Shown here piece by piece: positions 26,374-34,564 of a DNA stretch of 45,212 nucleotides; position 1 is the stretch's first letter; every line of letters begins with the position of its first letter. This DNA is from Bacillota bacterium (GTDB lineage: Bacteria; Bacillota; Limnochordia; Limnochordales; ZCTH02-B6): positions 1-45,212 of the forward strand of contig PKQR01000004.1 in assembly GCA_017578085.1 (NCBI GenBank), in the 5' to 3' direction. A program made the translations under genes and the position numbers. The notes below the pieces were generated by a model. The model did not search any database and was not told the origin of the DNA. It was given only the letters and a program-made list of their open reading frames with translations.

Positions 26374-27277
26374 CTGCGACCCCGGTCATGACGACGCGAT
26401 TGCGCTCCTCATGGCGCTGGCTTCCCCACGCCTTGATGTGCGTGCCGTCACCGTCGTGGCCGGAAACCAGACCCTGGAAAAGACCTTGAACAACGCCTTG
26501 AAGGTCCTGAGCTTCGTCGGCGCCGAGGTGGAGGTGGCGGCGGGCGCCGCCCAACCGCTCGTGCGCCCGCTCACCATCGCGCCCGAGGTGCACGGGGAAA
26601 GCGGGCTGGATGGGCCTATCCTCCCCCCGCCCACCCTCAAGCCCAGCCCGCGCTCGGCGGTCGAAGTCATCATCGACGTGGTCCGCAAGAGCGACCAGAA
26701 GATCACCCTCATCCCCACGGGTCCCCTGACCAACGTGGCCGCCGCGCTCCTGCTGGCACCGGACATCAAAGCCAATATCGAGCGCATCACGCTCATGGGC
26801 GGGGCGGCCTACGTGGGGAACTGGACCCCGTCGGCCGAGTTTAACATCCTGGTGGACCCCGAGGCCGCGCACATCGTCTTCTCCTCGGGCGTGCCCATCA
26901 CGATGGTCGGGCTGGACGTCACCCACAAGGCGCTCGTGTACGAAGAGGACATTGCGCGGCTAAAGGCCATGAACCGCCGGGTGGCCCGCATGGTGGCGGA
27001 GCTGTTGGACTTCTTCAGCCAGTTCCACAAGCGCTTTGGGTTCAAGGGCAGCCCGCTGCACGACCCGCTGGCCGTCGCGGCGGTGATCGAGCCCCAGGTC
27101 CTCACCACACGGCATTTGCCGGTGGTTATCGAGACCAAGGGTGAATACACCACCGGGCGCACCGTGGTGGACTTTTACGGCGTGACCGGCATGAAGCCCA
27201 ACGTGGACGTGGCTCTGGAGGTCGACCGGGACCGCTTCATCGCGATGCTGTTTGAGGCCATGGAGCATTTCGATTGA
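26348..27277 (+). CDS. Nucleoside hydrolase (copy 2)
   Basis: A 309-residue IUNH-family hydrolase. It has DCDPGHDDAIALL near residue 9, TGPLTNVAAALLL, LMGGAAYVGN, AEFNILVDPEAAHIVF, and HDPLAVAAVI at the place of the final calcium ligand, so all key residues are kept (unlike copy 1, which lacks HDP). TTG at 26348 is chosen as start because AAAGGA lies ten bases before it; the GTG at 26339 would be too close. The gene begins inside the preceding permease gene. Confidence 0.93.
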   Translation: MSRIPVIIDCDPGHDDAIALLMALASPRLDVRAVTVVAGNQTLEKTLNNALKVLSFVGAEVEVAAGAAQPLVRPLTIAPEVHGESGLDGPILPPPTLKPSPRSAVEVIIDVVRKSDQKITLIPTGPLTNVAAALLLAPDIKANIERITLMGGAAYVGNWTPSAEFNILVDPEAAHIVFSSGVPITMVGLDVTHKALVYEEDIARLKAMNRRVARMVAELLDFFSQFHKRFGFKGSPLHDPLAVAAVIEPQVLTTRHLPVVIETKGEYTTGRTVVDFYGVTGMKPNVDVALEVDRDRFIAMLFEAMEHFD

Positions 27278-27336
27278 CCTCGGGTTCCCGGCAACCCCGG
27301 CCTGCTGTGCCGGCATCGCGGCAAGGAGTGGAAACG

Positions 27337-28251
27337 ATGTCATCCATCGTCGTAGTGGGCAGCTTGAATATGGACCTGGTGGTGCGGACGCTGCGCCTGC
27401 CCAGGGTCGGCGAGACGGTGCTGGGCACCTCGTTTGACACGATCCCAGGCGGCAAAGGCGCCAACCAGGCAGTGGCCGCCGCCCGCCTGGGCGGCCAGGT
27501 GGCCATGGTAGGCCGTGTAGGACAAGACGCTTACGGACGCGCCCTGGTTGACAACCTACAGCAAAACGCCGTCGATGTCAGCCGCATTGTCACTGACGAC
27601 AGCGTGCCGACGGGCGTCGCGTTGATCGCCGTGGGCGCCGGCGGTGAAAACCAGATCATCGTCTACCCGGGGGCCAACGGCCGCGTGACGCCGGGCGACG
27701 TGGACGCGGCGGCATCGCGTCTAACCCCTGGCTCGGTGCTGGTGGCGCAGTTTGAAACCCCCTTGGCGACGGTGACCTACGCCCTGGAGCTGGCCCGGTC
27801 ACGGGGCGCCATCACGGTGCTGAACCCCGCGCCTGCGGTCAGCGAGATCGGCCCCTGGATTCGCCATGCGGATTACCTTGTCCCCAACGAGACGGAAGCC
27901 GCGACCTTGACCGGTCTCACCATCGCGGGCGATGCGGACGTCCGCCGGGCGGCGCAGGCCTTGCGGGACATGGGCGCGCGCCATGTGGTGATCACCCTTG
28001 GCAACCGGGGCGCATACTGGGCCGGCCCGGATGGAGAAGGACACGTCCCCGCCTTCCCGGTCCAGGCCGTGGACACGACGGCAGCCGGCGACGCTTTCGT
28101 CGGGGCGCTGGCCGTCGCCCTGACCGAAGGCCTCAGCCTTCCCGACGCCGTCCGGTTTGGCTGCGCCGCCGGCGCCGTCGCCGTCACCCGGTTCGGCGCC
28201 CAACCGTCCCTGCCGACCAGGTCCGAGGTGGCCGCGTTGCTGCAGCAATAG
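27337..28251 (+). CDS. rbsK: Ribokinase
   Basis: A 304-residue PfkB-family sugar kinase that phosphorylates ribose to ribose 5-phosphate. It shows VVGSLNMDLVVR at the start, the GGKGANQAVAAARLGG glycine motif and the catalytic DTTAAGDAFVGALAVAL near the C-terminus. The ATG at 27337 follows CAAGGAG; 21 in-frame residues upstream are not conserved in type. It is the last gene of the nucleoside operon, 59 bases after hydrolase copy 2, and would trap ribose released by the hydrolases. Confidence 0.94.
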   Translation: MSSIVVVGSLNMDLVVRTLRLPRVGETVLGTSFDTIPGGKGANQAVAAARLGGQVAMVGRVGQDAYGRALVDNLQQNAVDVSRIVTDDSVPTGVALIAVGAGGENQIIVYPGANGRVTPGDVDAAASRLTPGSVLVAQFETPLATVTYALELARSRGAITVLNPAPAVSEIGPWIRHADYLVPNETEAATLTGLTIAGDADVRRAAQALRDMGARHVVITLGNRGAYWAGPDGEGHVPAFPVQAVDTTAAGDAFVGALAVALTEGLSLPDAVRFGCAAGAVAVTRFGAQPSLPTRSEVAALLQQ

Positions 28252-28302
28252 ACGCTGCCGCGGCACGAGCTCGCGGCCATGGGACGGCCAGACAAGAAAT
28301 AA

Positions 28303-28338
28303 AGCCCCTTCGGAAACCTGTTTCCGAAGGGGCTTTTC
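28303..28338. terminator. Bidirectional terminator of nucleoside operon and tRNA-Val(TAC)
   Basis: AAAGCCCCTTCGGAAAC and GTTTCCGAAGGGGCTTTT form a long perfect stem with A and T runs at both ends, so it can stop transcription from either side. Confidence 0.93.
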
Positions 28339-28340
28339 GT

Positions 28341-28416
28341 TGGTGCGGGACCCGGGACTCGAACCCGGAACTTCTTCCTTGTAAGGGAAGCACTCTACCA
28401 GTTGAGTTAATCCCGC
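28341..28416 (-). tRNA. tRNA-Val (TAC)
   Basis: Acceptor GCGGGAT pairs with GTCCCGC (one T-G pair); the anticodon loop CTTACAA in stem CTTCC/GGAAG gives TAC, Val. The T arm GGTTCGAGTCC and encoded CCA are present. Confidence 0.94.
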
Positions 28417-28443
28417 ACGCGGTGGTAATCCCACCGTATCTTG

Positions 28444-28472
28444 AGTATACGCGCTCTCGCAACCATCGTCAA
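28444..28472 (-). promoter_or_regulatory. Promoter of tRNA-Val(TAC)
   Basis: TTGACG (28467-28472) and TATACT (28444-28449) are 17 bases apart on the minus strand. Confidence 0.8.
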
Positions 28473-28642
28473 CGCTGCCCGTCATCCGTCTTTGGTCCCA
28501 GGCAGGGGAAGACCAAGCGTTCATACACCGGGCGCGACGCTGCGTCCATCATGGTTGCTCGTCCAACGGCATATCCTCTCGAGGGAGTACGTCCCCTTCT
28601 CCGGTGGCAACCTACCGACATGAGAAAGGAGCTGCCGGCGGC

Positions 28643-29503
28643 ATGCAGGCACTCTGGAAGGGCGCCCTCAGCTTTGGCCTGGTCCACATCCCCATCAAGA
28701 TCTACCCGGCGACCCAGCGCAAAGACGTCTCCTTCAACCAGCTCCACTCCGTCTGCGGCAGCCGCATCCGTTACCTGAAGTTTTGCCCCCACTGCCAGCG
28801 GGAGGTGGCCCAGGACGAAATTGTCCGGGGCTACGAATACGACAAGGACCGCTACGTCATCGTCACCGACGAAGAGCTGGCCGACCTGGCTGTTGAGGGC
28901 ACCCGTACCATCGACATCCAGCAGTTCGTGCGGCTCGAGGAGATCGACCCCATCTACTTTGAGAAGACCTACTACCTCGAACCCGCCGACGGGGGCCAAA
29001 AGGCCTACCACCTGCTCCGGCAGGCTCTGGAGCGGACCGGCCGCATCGCGCTCGCCCGGGTCGTGCTGCGCTCGAAGGGTTCCTTATGCTGTGTCCGCGT
29101 CCTGGACGACGTGCTGGTCATGGCAACCATGTTTTACCCCGACGAGATCCGCTCAACCCAGGCCCTCGAAGGGATCACGGACCGAGTAACCTTAAGCGAC
29201 CGGGAGCTGGCCCTGGCTGTTCAGCTGGTCGAAAACTTGTCCGAGCCTTTCAACCCGGAACAGTACGACGACGAGTACCGCCGCGCCCTCATCGCCCTCA
29301 TCAACGACAAGGTGCGCGGCGAAGAGGTGACCCGGGCGCCGGCACCGCCGCCGACGGAGCGCGTGGCGGACCTGCTCGCGGCCCTGGAGGCGAGCCTCCG
29401 GGCCACCGCCAAGAACGGGGAAACGGCCGCAACACCTGGAAACCAGCAAGAGGAGCGGGAACCGGAGCCTGCCGGCGCGGGCCGCAGCCGGCCGCGGCGG
29501 TGA
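28643..29503 (+). CDS. ku: Ku DNA end-binding protein (NHEJ)
   Basis: A 286-residue bacterial Ku, which binds double-strand ends as a ring dimer and recruits ligase. It opens MQALWKGALSFGLVHIPIKI, the family signature, and keeps the SFNQLHSVCGSRI and FCPHCQREVAQDEIVRGYEYD blocks and FYPDEIR in the core. The C-terminal extension after about residue 245 is rich in Ala, Glu and Arg and ends in a basic stretch, as in other bacterial Ku proteins. The ATG at 28643 has AAAGGAG about 11 bases upstream. No clear sporulation-type promoter was identified. Confidence 0.95.
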   Translation: MQALWKGALSFGLVHIPIKIYPATQRKDVSFNQLHSVCGSRIRYLKFCPHCQREVAQDEIVRGYEYDKDRYVIVTDEELADLAVEGTRTIDIQQFVRLEEIDPIYFEKTYYLEPADGGQKAYHLLRQALERTGRIALARVVLRSKGSLCCVRVLDDVLVMATMFYPDEIRSTQALEGITDRVTLSDRELALAVQLVENLSEPFNPEQYDDEYRRALIALINDKVRGEEVTRAPAPPPTERVADLLAALEASLRATAKNGETAATPGNQQEEREPEPAGAGRSRPRR

Positions 29504-30489
29504 TGGACTGGAGACCGATGCTGGCCACGCCGGTCCCCGCCCCCTTCGACTCCCCCACCTACGCCTTTGAGGTGAAGTGGGACGGCATCCGCTGCCTAAG
29601 CCGGATGGAAAACGGGCGAGCCCGTTTTTTTAGCCGCACCGGCCGCGACATCACCAGCCAGTTCCCGGAGCTTCAGGACATCGGGCAGGCCGTCAACCTC
29701 CGCTCCGCCGTCTTGGACGGCGAAATCTGCGTCTTTGAGGCTGGAGTGCCCAGCTTCCACCGGGTGCAGCGGCGCAATCTGCTCACCTCGGCCGCCGCTG
29801 TCCAGCGGGCCAAAGCATCGTACCCAGCGGTGTACGTGGTGTTCGACTTGCTACATGCGGATGGCCGCGATCTCTTGTCCGTACCGTGGCAAGATCGCCG
29901 GGCAGCCCTGGAGTCGGCCTGGCGAGGCGACACGGACCACACGGCCTTGTCCCGCGCCGTCCTCCAACGGGGACGTGACCTCTACGCCGCCTGCATAAAC
30001 CGTGGGCTTGAAGGGGTCGTGGCCAAGCGCCTCGACAGCCCATACGTCCCGGGACGGCGCACCCGCTATTGGCTCAAGGTGCGGCGGGAACAGGAACTTG
30101 ACTGCGTCATCGGCGGGTACGTTCCCCGGGGCGCGTTGGATTTCCGGTCGCTCGCGTTGGGCCTGTACCGCCGCCCCGGCGAGGGCGAGCTGATTTACGT
30201 GGGCAACGTGGGCACCGGTTTCGCCGCGGAAACCCGGGCCGGGATCATGCGGCGCCTCTTGCCGCTGCGCACGGCTGTCCCGCCCTTTGCCGTCGCGGGG
30301 ATGGCGCCTCCGCCGAAGGGAACGCAGTGGGTGCTGCCGCGGCTTGTGGCCCGTGTCGGCTACTTCGAGCTCACGCCGTCCGGGCAGTTGCGCCACCCGG
30401 TCTTCCGAGGCTTGCGGGACGACAAAGAGCCGCGAGAGTGCGTGCTCCCGCCCGTACAGACAGCGGAAAGCCTGCAGGAGGAACAGTGA
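29503..30489 (+). CDS. ATP-dependent DNA ligase (LigD ligase domain)
   Basis: A 328-residue ATP-dependent ligase acting with Ku in end joining. Motif I EVKWDGIR carries the lysine that is adenylated (residue 25), followed by VLDGEICVF (motif III-type), VYVVFDLLHADG, GVVAKRLDSPY (motif IV) and YWLKVR (motif V), then an OB-fold ending in CVLPP. It lacks polymerase and phosphoesterase domains, so it is a stand-alone ligase. The ATG overlaps the Ku stop (TGATG). Confidence 0.93.
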   Translation: MDWRPMLATPVPAPFDSPTYAFEVKWDGIRCLSRMENGRARFFSRTGRDITSQFPELQDIGQAVNLRSAVLDGEICVFEAGVPSFHRVQRRNLLTSAAAVQRAKASYPAVYVVFDLLHADGRDLLSVPWQDRRAALESAWRGDTDHTALSRAVLQRGRDLYAACINRGLEGVVAKRLDSPYVPGRRTRYWLKVRREQELDCVIGGYVPRGALDFRSLALGLYRRPGEGELIYVGNVGTGFAAETRAGIMRRLLPLRTAVPPFAVAGMAPPPKGTQWVLPRLVARVGYFELTPSGQLRHPVFRGLRDDKEPRECVLPPVQTAESLQEEQ

Positions 30490-30508
30490 AGGAGGAACAG
30501 CGACCGGG

Positions 30509-31432
30509 ATGGCCACCCAGGTGTCGGTGCCGGTTACGATCGACGGCCGCGTGATCCGGCTGACCAATCTCGACAAGGTGCTCTGGCCCCAAGGCGGCTA
30601 CACCAAGGCGCACCTCATCCGCTACTATGCCGAGATCGCCCCGGTACTGCTGCCGCACCTGCGGGGCCGCCCGCTGACCGTCACCCGGTTTCCCGACGGC
30701 GTGGAGGGCGAGTCGTTTTATCAAAAGAACGCGCCCCCCCACACGCCCAACTGGGTGCGCACCCATCGCGTCGAGGGCGAGGAGAAACCGATCGACTACG
30801 TTCTCGCCGAGGACGCGGCTACGCTCGTTTGGCTGGCCAACCAGGCCTGCATCGAGCTGCACCCTTGGCTGTCCACCGTCGACTCGCCGGAGAAACCCGA
30901 CCGCATCGTCATCGACTTGGACCCGGATCCCCCGTCGGGTTTCCGGGAGGCTCGGCGCATCGCCCTGGTCGTCAAGGAGGTGCTCGACCGCATGGGCTTG
31001 CGGGGCTATCCCAAACTCTCCGGCGCCACGGGCGTGCACATCGTGATTCCCGTTGTGCCCCAGCATCCCTACAGCGTCACGAGCCGCTTCGCCGGCTTTA
31101 TCGGCCGCGTCGTGGCGGATCTTTTCCCTGACGAAGCCACCGTCGAACGCCGCGTGAAGGACCGCCGGGGCCGCGTCTACCTCGATCACCTGCAAAACTT
31201 GCCGGGCAAGACCATCGTCGCCGCCTACAGCGTCCGCCCCGGGACGCGCCCGACGGTTTCCATGCCGGTCACGTGGGAAGAGTTGGAGACTTGCCAACCC
31301 GAAGACTTCACCATCGACACCGTTCCGGGACTGGCGCGCCGCGGCGATCGGGCCGCGGCGGTACTCACCGACCGCCAGGACATCTCCCCCTGGGTCGCGG
31401 AGCTTGTGGGAAACCCTGGCATAAACTTTTGA
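30509..31432 (+). CDS. LigD-type polymerase domain protein (NHEJ primase/polymerase)
   Basis: A 307-residue archaeo-eukaryotic primase-fold polymerase, corresponding to the PolDom of LigD, which fills gaps and adds nucleotides at broken ends. LTNLDKVLWPQGGYTKAHLI opens the domain; the metal-binding DLD is at residues 136-138 (VIDLDPDPP) with SGATGVHIVIPV and YLDHLQN later. The ATG at 30509 lies 13 bases after AAGGAGG. It follows the ligase gene by 19 bases and completes a ku-lig-pol operon. Confidence 0.93.
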   Translation: MATQVSVPVTIDGRVIRLTNLDKVLWPQGGYTKAHLIRYYAEIAPVLLPHLRGRPLTVTRFPDGVEGESFYQKNAPPHTPNWVRTHRVEGEEKPIDYVLAEDAATLVWLANQACIELHPWLSTVDSPEKPDRIVIDLDPDPPSGFREARRIALVVKEVLDRMGLRGYPKLSGATGVHIVIPVVPQHPYSVTSRFAGFIGRVVADLFPDEATVERRVKDRRGRVYLDHLQNLPGKTIVAAYSVRPGTRPTVSMPVTWEELETCQPEDFTIDTVPGLARRGDRAAAVLTDRQDISPWVAELVGNPGINF

Positions 31433-31444
31433 GCAGCCGGCGGC

Positions 31445-31473
31445 TTCACCTTTTTATGTGGATACAGTATAAT
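31445..31473 (+). promoter_or_regulatory. Promoter upstream of leucine dehydrogenase leader
   Basis: A perfect TATAAT (31468-31473) lies 17 bases after TTCACC (31445-31450). A transcript from here would start near 31480, giving a leader of about 170 nt before the dehydrogenase. Confidence 0.65.
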
Positions 31474-31537
31474 AGTGGTAGAATTGGCCGTCCTCCTGAC
31501 GCGCGAGTTCGCGGCGCCGGGAAAGGGGCTATGTAGG

Positions 31538-31594
31538 TTGAGAATTTCCGTCATCAAAGCATGCGCATGCGCAATCAGGGTCGCTGTCCCGTAA
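31538..31594 (+). CDS. Possible leader peptide (18 codons)
   Basis: A TTG-initiated frame reads (M)RISVIKACACAIRVAVP and stops inside the loop of the following hairpin. It contains two Ile and three Val codons, the kind of amino acids handled by the downstream enzyme. AAAGGGG lies about ten bases before the start. This is a tentative reading; the frame may be fortuitous. Confidence 0.25.
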   Translation: MRISVIKACACAIRVAVP

Positions 31595-31616
31595 GGCAGC
31601 GGCCCTTTATACTTTT
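31577..31616 (+). terminator. Terminator/attenuator in the dehydrogenase leader
   Basis: GGGTCGCTG and CAGCGGCCC form a nine-base-pair stem (one T-G pair) with a ten-base loop, followed by TTTATACTTTT. It stands between a promoter and the dehydrogenase gene, so it is either an attenuator or the end of a small RNA. Confidence 0.7.
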
Positions 31617-31653
31617 CAGGCTGTGAAGCCCGTCACAGGAGGCGATGGGGAGC

Positions 31654-32718
31654 ATGAAGACGTTGGCCGCCATGCAGGCCGAAGGGCACGAGCAGGTCGT
31701 GTTTTTCTACGATCAGGCCACCGGCCTGCGGGCCATCGTGGCCATCCACAGCACCCGGTTGGGGCCCGCCCTGGGCGGCTGCCGCATGTGGCCTTACCGG
31801 GACGAGGAAGAAGCCCTCTATGACGTGCTGCGGCTGAGCAAAGCCATGACCTACAAGAACGCCGCCATGGGCCTGCCGTTGGGCGGCGGCAAGTCGGTCA
31901 TCATCGGCGACCCCCGCAAGGACAAGACCCCGCAACTTTTTGAGGCCTTCGGTCGCTGCCTCGAGCGCCTTGGCGGCGCGTACATCACCGCCGAGGACGT
32001 GGGCACGTCGCCTGAGGACATGCTGGCGGTGCAGCGGATGACGACCCACGTCGCCGGCCTGCCGGGCAAAAGCGGCGACCCCTCGCCGGCAACGGCTTTC
32101 GGCGTCTACAACGGCATCAAGGCTTGCCTGCAGCATCTTTTCGGCGATGACAGCCTCGCGGGCCGCCGGGTGGCAATCCAGGGCCTCGGCGCCGTCGGGT
32201 GGCACCTGTGCGAGCACCTGCACAAGGAAGGCGCCCAGCTCATCGTCACTGACATCTTCCCCGAGAAGGTGCAGCGGGCGGTGGCCGCGTTTGGAGCCAC
32301 GGCGGTGGAGCCCGATGCCATTTACGACGTGGAGTGCGACGTTTTCTCGCCGTGCGCCCTGGGCGCCGTGATCAACGACAGCACCATCCCGCGCCTCAAG
32401 GCCCGCATTGTGGCCGGCTCGGCCAACAACCAGCTGGCCGAAGCGCGCCACGCCGAGGCCTTGCAGGAAAGGGGCATCCTGTACGCGCCCGACTTCATCA
32501 TCAACGGCGGCGGGGTCATCAACGTGGCCGCGGAGCTCGCGCCGGGCGGCTACGACCGGGAGCGGGCGTACCGGCAGGTGGCCACCATCCGGGACAAGGT
32601 GGCCCGCGCCCTGGCCATGGCGGAGGAGCGGGGCATCAGCACCCACCAGGCGGCGCTGCTCATGGCTGAGGAGAGGCTTGAGCGGCGCGAAGCCAGCATG
32701 GCCGCGGCCAACATCTGA
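31654..32718 (+). CDS. Leucine dehydrogenase
   Basis: A 354-residue Glu/Leu/Phe/Val dehydrogenase that reversibly deaminates branched-chain amino acids with NAD. Very close in pattern to Geobacillus LeuDH: LGPALGGCRMWPY, MTYKNAAMGLPLGGGKSVII with the catalytic lysine, ITAEDVGTSPEDM, GNPSPATA-like GDPSPATAFGVY, the Rossmann motif GLGAVGWHL and INGGGVINVA. The ATG at 31654 is preferred, since AGGAGG lies 11 bases upstream, but the ATG at 31645 is possible. It stands as a single gene and may feed branched-chain fatty-acid precursors or catabolism. Confidence 0.95.
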   Translation: MKTLAAMQAEGHEQVVFFYDQATGLRAIVAIHSTRLGPALGGCRMWPYRDEEEALYDVLRLSKAMTYKNAAMGLPLGGGKSVIIGDPRKDKTPQLFEAFGRCLERLGGAYITAEDVGTSPEDMLAVQRMTTHVAGLPGKSGDPSPATAFGVYNGIKACLQHLFGDDSLAGRRVAIQGLGAVGWHLCEHLHKEGAQLIVTDIFPEKVQRAVAAFGATAVEPDAIYDVECDVFSPCALGAVINDSTIPRLKARIVAGSANNQLAEARHAEALQERGILYAPDFIINGGGVINVAAELAPGGYDRERAYRQVATIRDKVARALAMAEERGISTHQAALLMAEERLERREASMAAANI

Positions 32719-32748
32719 TGGGGTTCACGACGGGTTTCACACCCGCGT

Positions 32749-32830
32749 CCGGGGCTGGCCACAATGCCAGCCCCGGATTTGCGCGCGAGGGCCGTATGGG
32801 CTCTCGGGGGAGCTGCCCGCAGCGGGCAGC
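32749..32830 (+). terminator. Paired hairpins after leucine dehydrogenase
   Basis: A first stem, CCGGGGCTGG with CCAGCCCCGG (32749-32776), is followed by ATTTG. A second, GCTGCCCG with CGGGCAGC (32812-32830), is followed by CTGGTCTGCTTTT. They lie between two convergent genes, and one or both probably end the dehydrogenase transcript. Confidence 0.65.
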
Positions 32831-32841
32831 CTGGTCTGCTT

Positions 32842-34500
32842 TTAGCCGACCGCCTTGGCGACAGCCCGCCCGGCGGTCCGGCCCGAAAAGATGCAGCCGC
32901 CCAGGAACGTGCCTTCCAGCGCCCGGTACCCGTGCATGCCCCCGCCGCCGAAGCCGGCGACCTCCCCGGCCGCGTACAGCCCCGGCAACGGCTGCCCGTC
33001 ATGCCGCAGCACCCGGGCTTCCAAGTCCGTCTCCAGGCCTCCTAAGGTCTTGCGCGTCAGCGTCCACAGCCGCACCGCGATGAGCGGCCCGGCGCTCGGG
33101 TCCAGCAGCCGGTGGGGCTTGGCCACCCGCGCCAGCCGGTCGCCCAGGTAGCGGCGGGCGTTGTGGATGGCCATGATCTGGGCGTCCTTGGCAAACTTGT
33201 TCTCAAGCTGCCAGTCCCGCAGCCGCACTTCCCGCTCCACCTGCGCGTAGTCCAAGAGCGGTTCGCCGGTGAGCCGGTTCATCTTGTCCACCAGCTCGCG
33301 CAAGTTGCTGGCCACGACGAAATCGGCGCCCCGCCGCTTAAACGCCTCCACCGGCCCGGGCGCCCCCGGCAGCAGGCGCTGCTTTATGGTTAGCCGCCAG
33401 CTGCGGCCCGTCAAGTCCGGGTTTTGCTCCGACCCCGACAGGGCGAACTCTTTCTCGATGATCTTTTGCGTCAGAATGAACCAGCTCCAGTCGAAGCCGG
33501 TCTTGCGCAGGTGCTCCAGCGTCGCCAGGCTGTCGAAACCGGGCATGAGCGGCGGCGGCAGCCGGCGCCCGAGGGCATCCAGCCATAGCGAGGACGGGCC
33601 CGGTAGGATGCGGATGCCGTGGCGAGTCCAGATAGGATTCCAGTTTTGCACGCCCTCCGTGTAATGCCACATGCGGTCCCGGTTGATGATGCGCGCCCCG
33701 GCCCGCTCCGCCACGCTCCACATGCTCCCGTCCACGTGATCGGGAACGCCCGACACCATCCGGTCAGGCGGCTTCCCCAATCGAGCGGGCCAGTTGGCCC
33801 GCACCAGGTCGAAATTGGCCCCGATGCCACCCGAGGTGATGATGACGGCCTGGGCCCGCAACTGGAATTCGCCCACCGCCGTACGGGAACTGGGCTGCCC
33901 TCGCTCCACGCGGCTGTCCTCGAGCACGTGTCCCGCGACGCCTTTCACGGCGCCGTTTTCGACCAGGAGTTCGCTGACGCGGTGGCGGAACTTGAGCTGC
34001 ACCAGCCCCGCGGCCTCCCCTTCCCGCACCCGCCGGACAAACGGCTCCAGCACCCCCGGGCCCGTGCCCCATGTGATGTGGAAACGCGGCACCGAGTTGC
34101 CGTGGGTGCCCGCGAGCCACCCGCCTCGTTCCGCCCAGCCGACGATGGGGAAAAACTTGATACCCCGCTGGACGAGCCAGGAACGCTTCTCCCCGGCCGC
34201 GAACGCTACATACGCTTCCGCCCACCGGCGCGGCCAGTAGTCTTCCTCCCGGTCGAAAGCCGCCGAACCCAGCCAGTCGTTCCAGGCCAGTTCATACGAG
34301 TCGCGAATTCCTAAGCGCCGCTGCTCAGGGCTGTCGACAAGAAACAGCCCGCCCAGGGACCAGAACGCCTGCCCGCCCAGCGACGCCTCCGGCTCCTGTT
34401 CCACGATGATGACCCGGCGCCCGGCGTCGATGACCTCGCATGCGGCCACCAAGCCCGCGAGCCCGGCGCCGACAATGATGACGTCCGCGTCATAGCCCAT
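32842..34500 (-). CDS. FAD-binding dehydrogenase (COG3573-like)
   Basis: A 552-residue flavoprotein related to fumarate reductase/ketosteroid dehydrogenase types, of unknown substrate. The dinucleotide motif DVIIVGAGLAGLVAACEVID is at the N-terminus, followed by EPEASLGGQAFWSLGGLFL; the C-terminal FAD contact reads GLYAAGEVAGFGGGGMHGYRALEGTFLGG in two close blocks. No signal peptide is seen. The ATG has GGGGGTGA about 11 bases upstream. It follows the PHP phosphatase gene across a hairpin-bearing gap of about 65 bases. Confidence 0.88.
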   Translation of the reverse strand: MGYDADVIIVGAGLAGLVAACEVIDAGRRVIIVEQEPEASLGGQAFWSLGGLFLVDSPEQRRLGIRDSYELAWNDWLGSAAFDREEDYWPRRWAEAYVAFAAGEKRSWLVQRGIKFFPIVGWAERGGWLAGTHGNSVPRFHITWGTGPGVLEPFVRRVREGEAAGLVQLKFRHRVSELLVENGAVKGVAGHVLEDSRVERGQPSSRTAVGEFQLRAQAVIITSGGIGANFDLVRANWPARLGKPPDRMVSGVPDHVDGSMWSVAERAGARIINRDRMWHYTEGVQNWNPIWTRHGIRILPGPSSLWLDALGRRLPPPLMPGFDSLATLEHLRKTGFDWSWFILTQKIIEKEFALSGSEQNPDLTGRSWRLTIKQRLLPGAPGPVEAFKRRGADFVVASNLRELVDKMNRLTGEPLLDYAQVEREVRLRDWQLENKFAKDAQIMAIHNARRYLGDRLARVAKPHRLLDPSAGPLIAVRLWTLTRKTLGGLETDLEARVLRHDGQPLPGLYAAGEVAGFGGGGMHGYRALEGTFLGGCIFSGRTAGRAVAKAVG

Positions 34501-34529
34501 GCGGCCGGCTCACCCCCCGGGAAGGTGCC

Positions 34530-34554
34530 GGGGCCGGCATGCTGCCGGCCCCGA
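34530..34554 (-). other. Strong hairpin between PHP and FAD dehydrogenase genes
   Basis: GGGGCCGGCA and TGCCGGCCCC form a perfect ten-base-pair stem with a three-base loop. No T run follows on the minus strand, so it is at most a weak terminator or a processing site. Confidence 0.5.
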
Positions 34555-34564
34555 CGATAGGTTG

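Noticed and set aside
28473..28642. Sporulation sigma-G promoter for ku
   Set aside because: GCATA-like and CAT-like elements occur but with wrong spacing; an inverted TTGGTC/GACCAA pair (28492-28516) is too weak to interpret.
31474..31594. ACT-domain-like frame starting from GTG at 31475 before leucine dehydrogenase
   Set aside because: The start would lie at or before the transcript start and the similarity is too weak.
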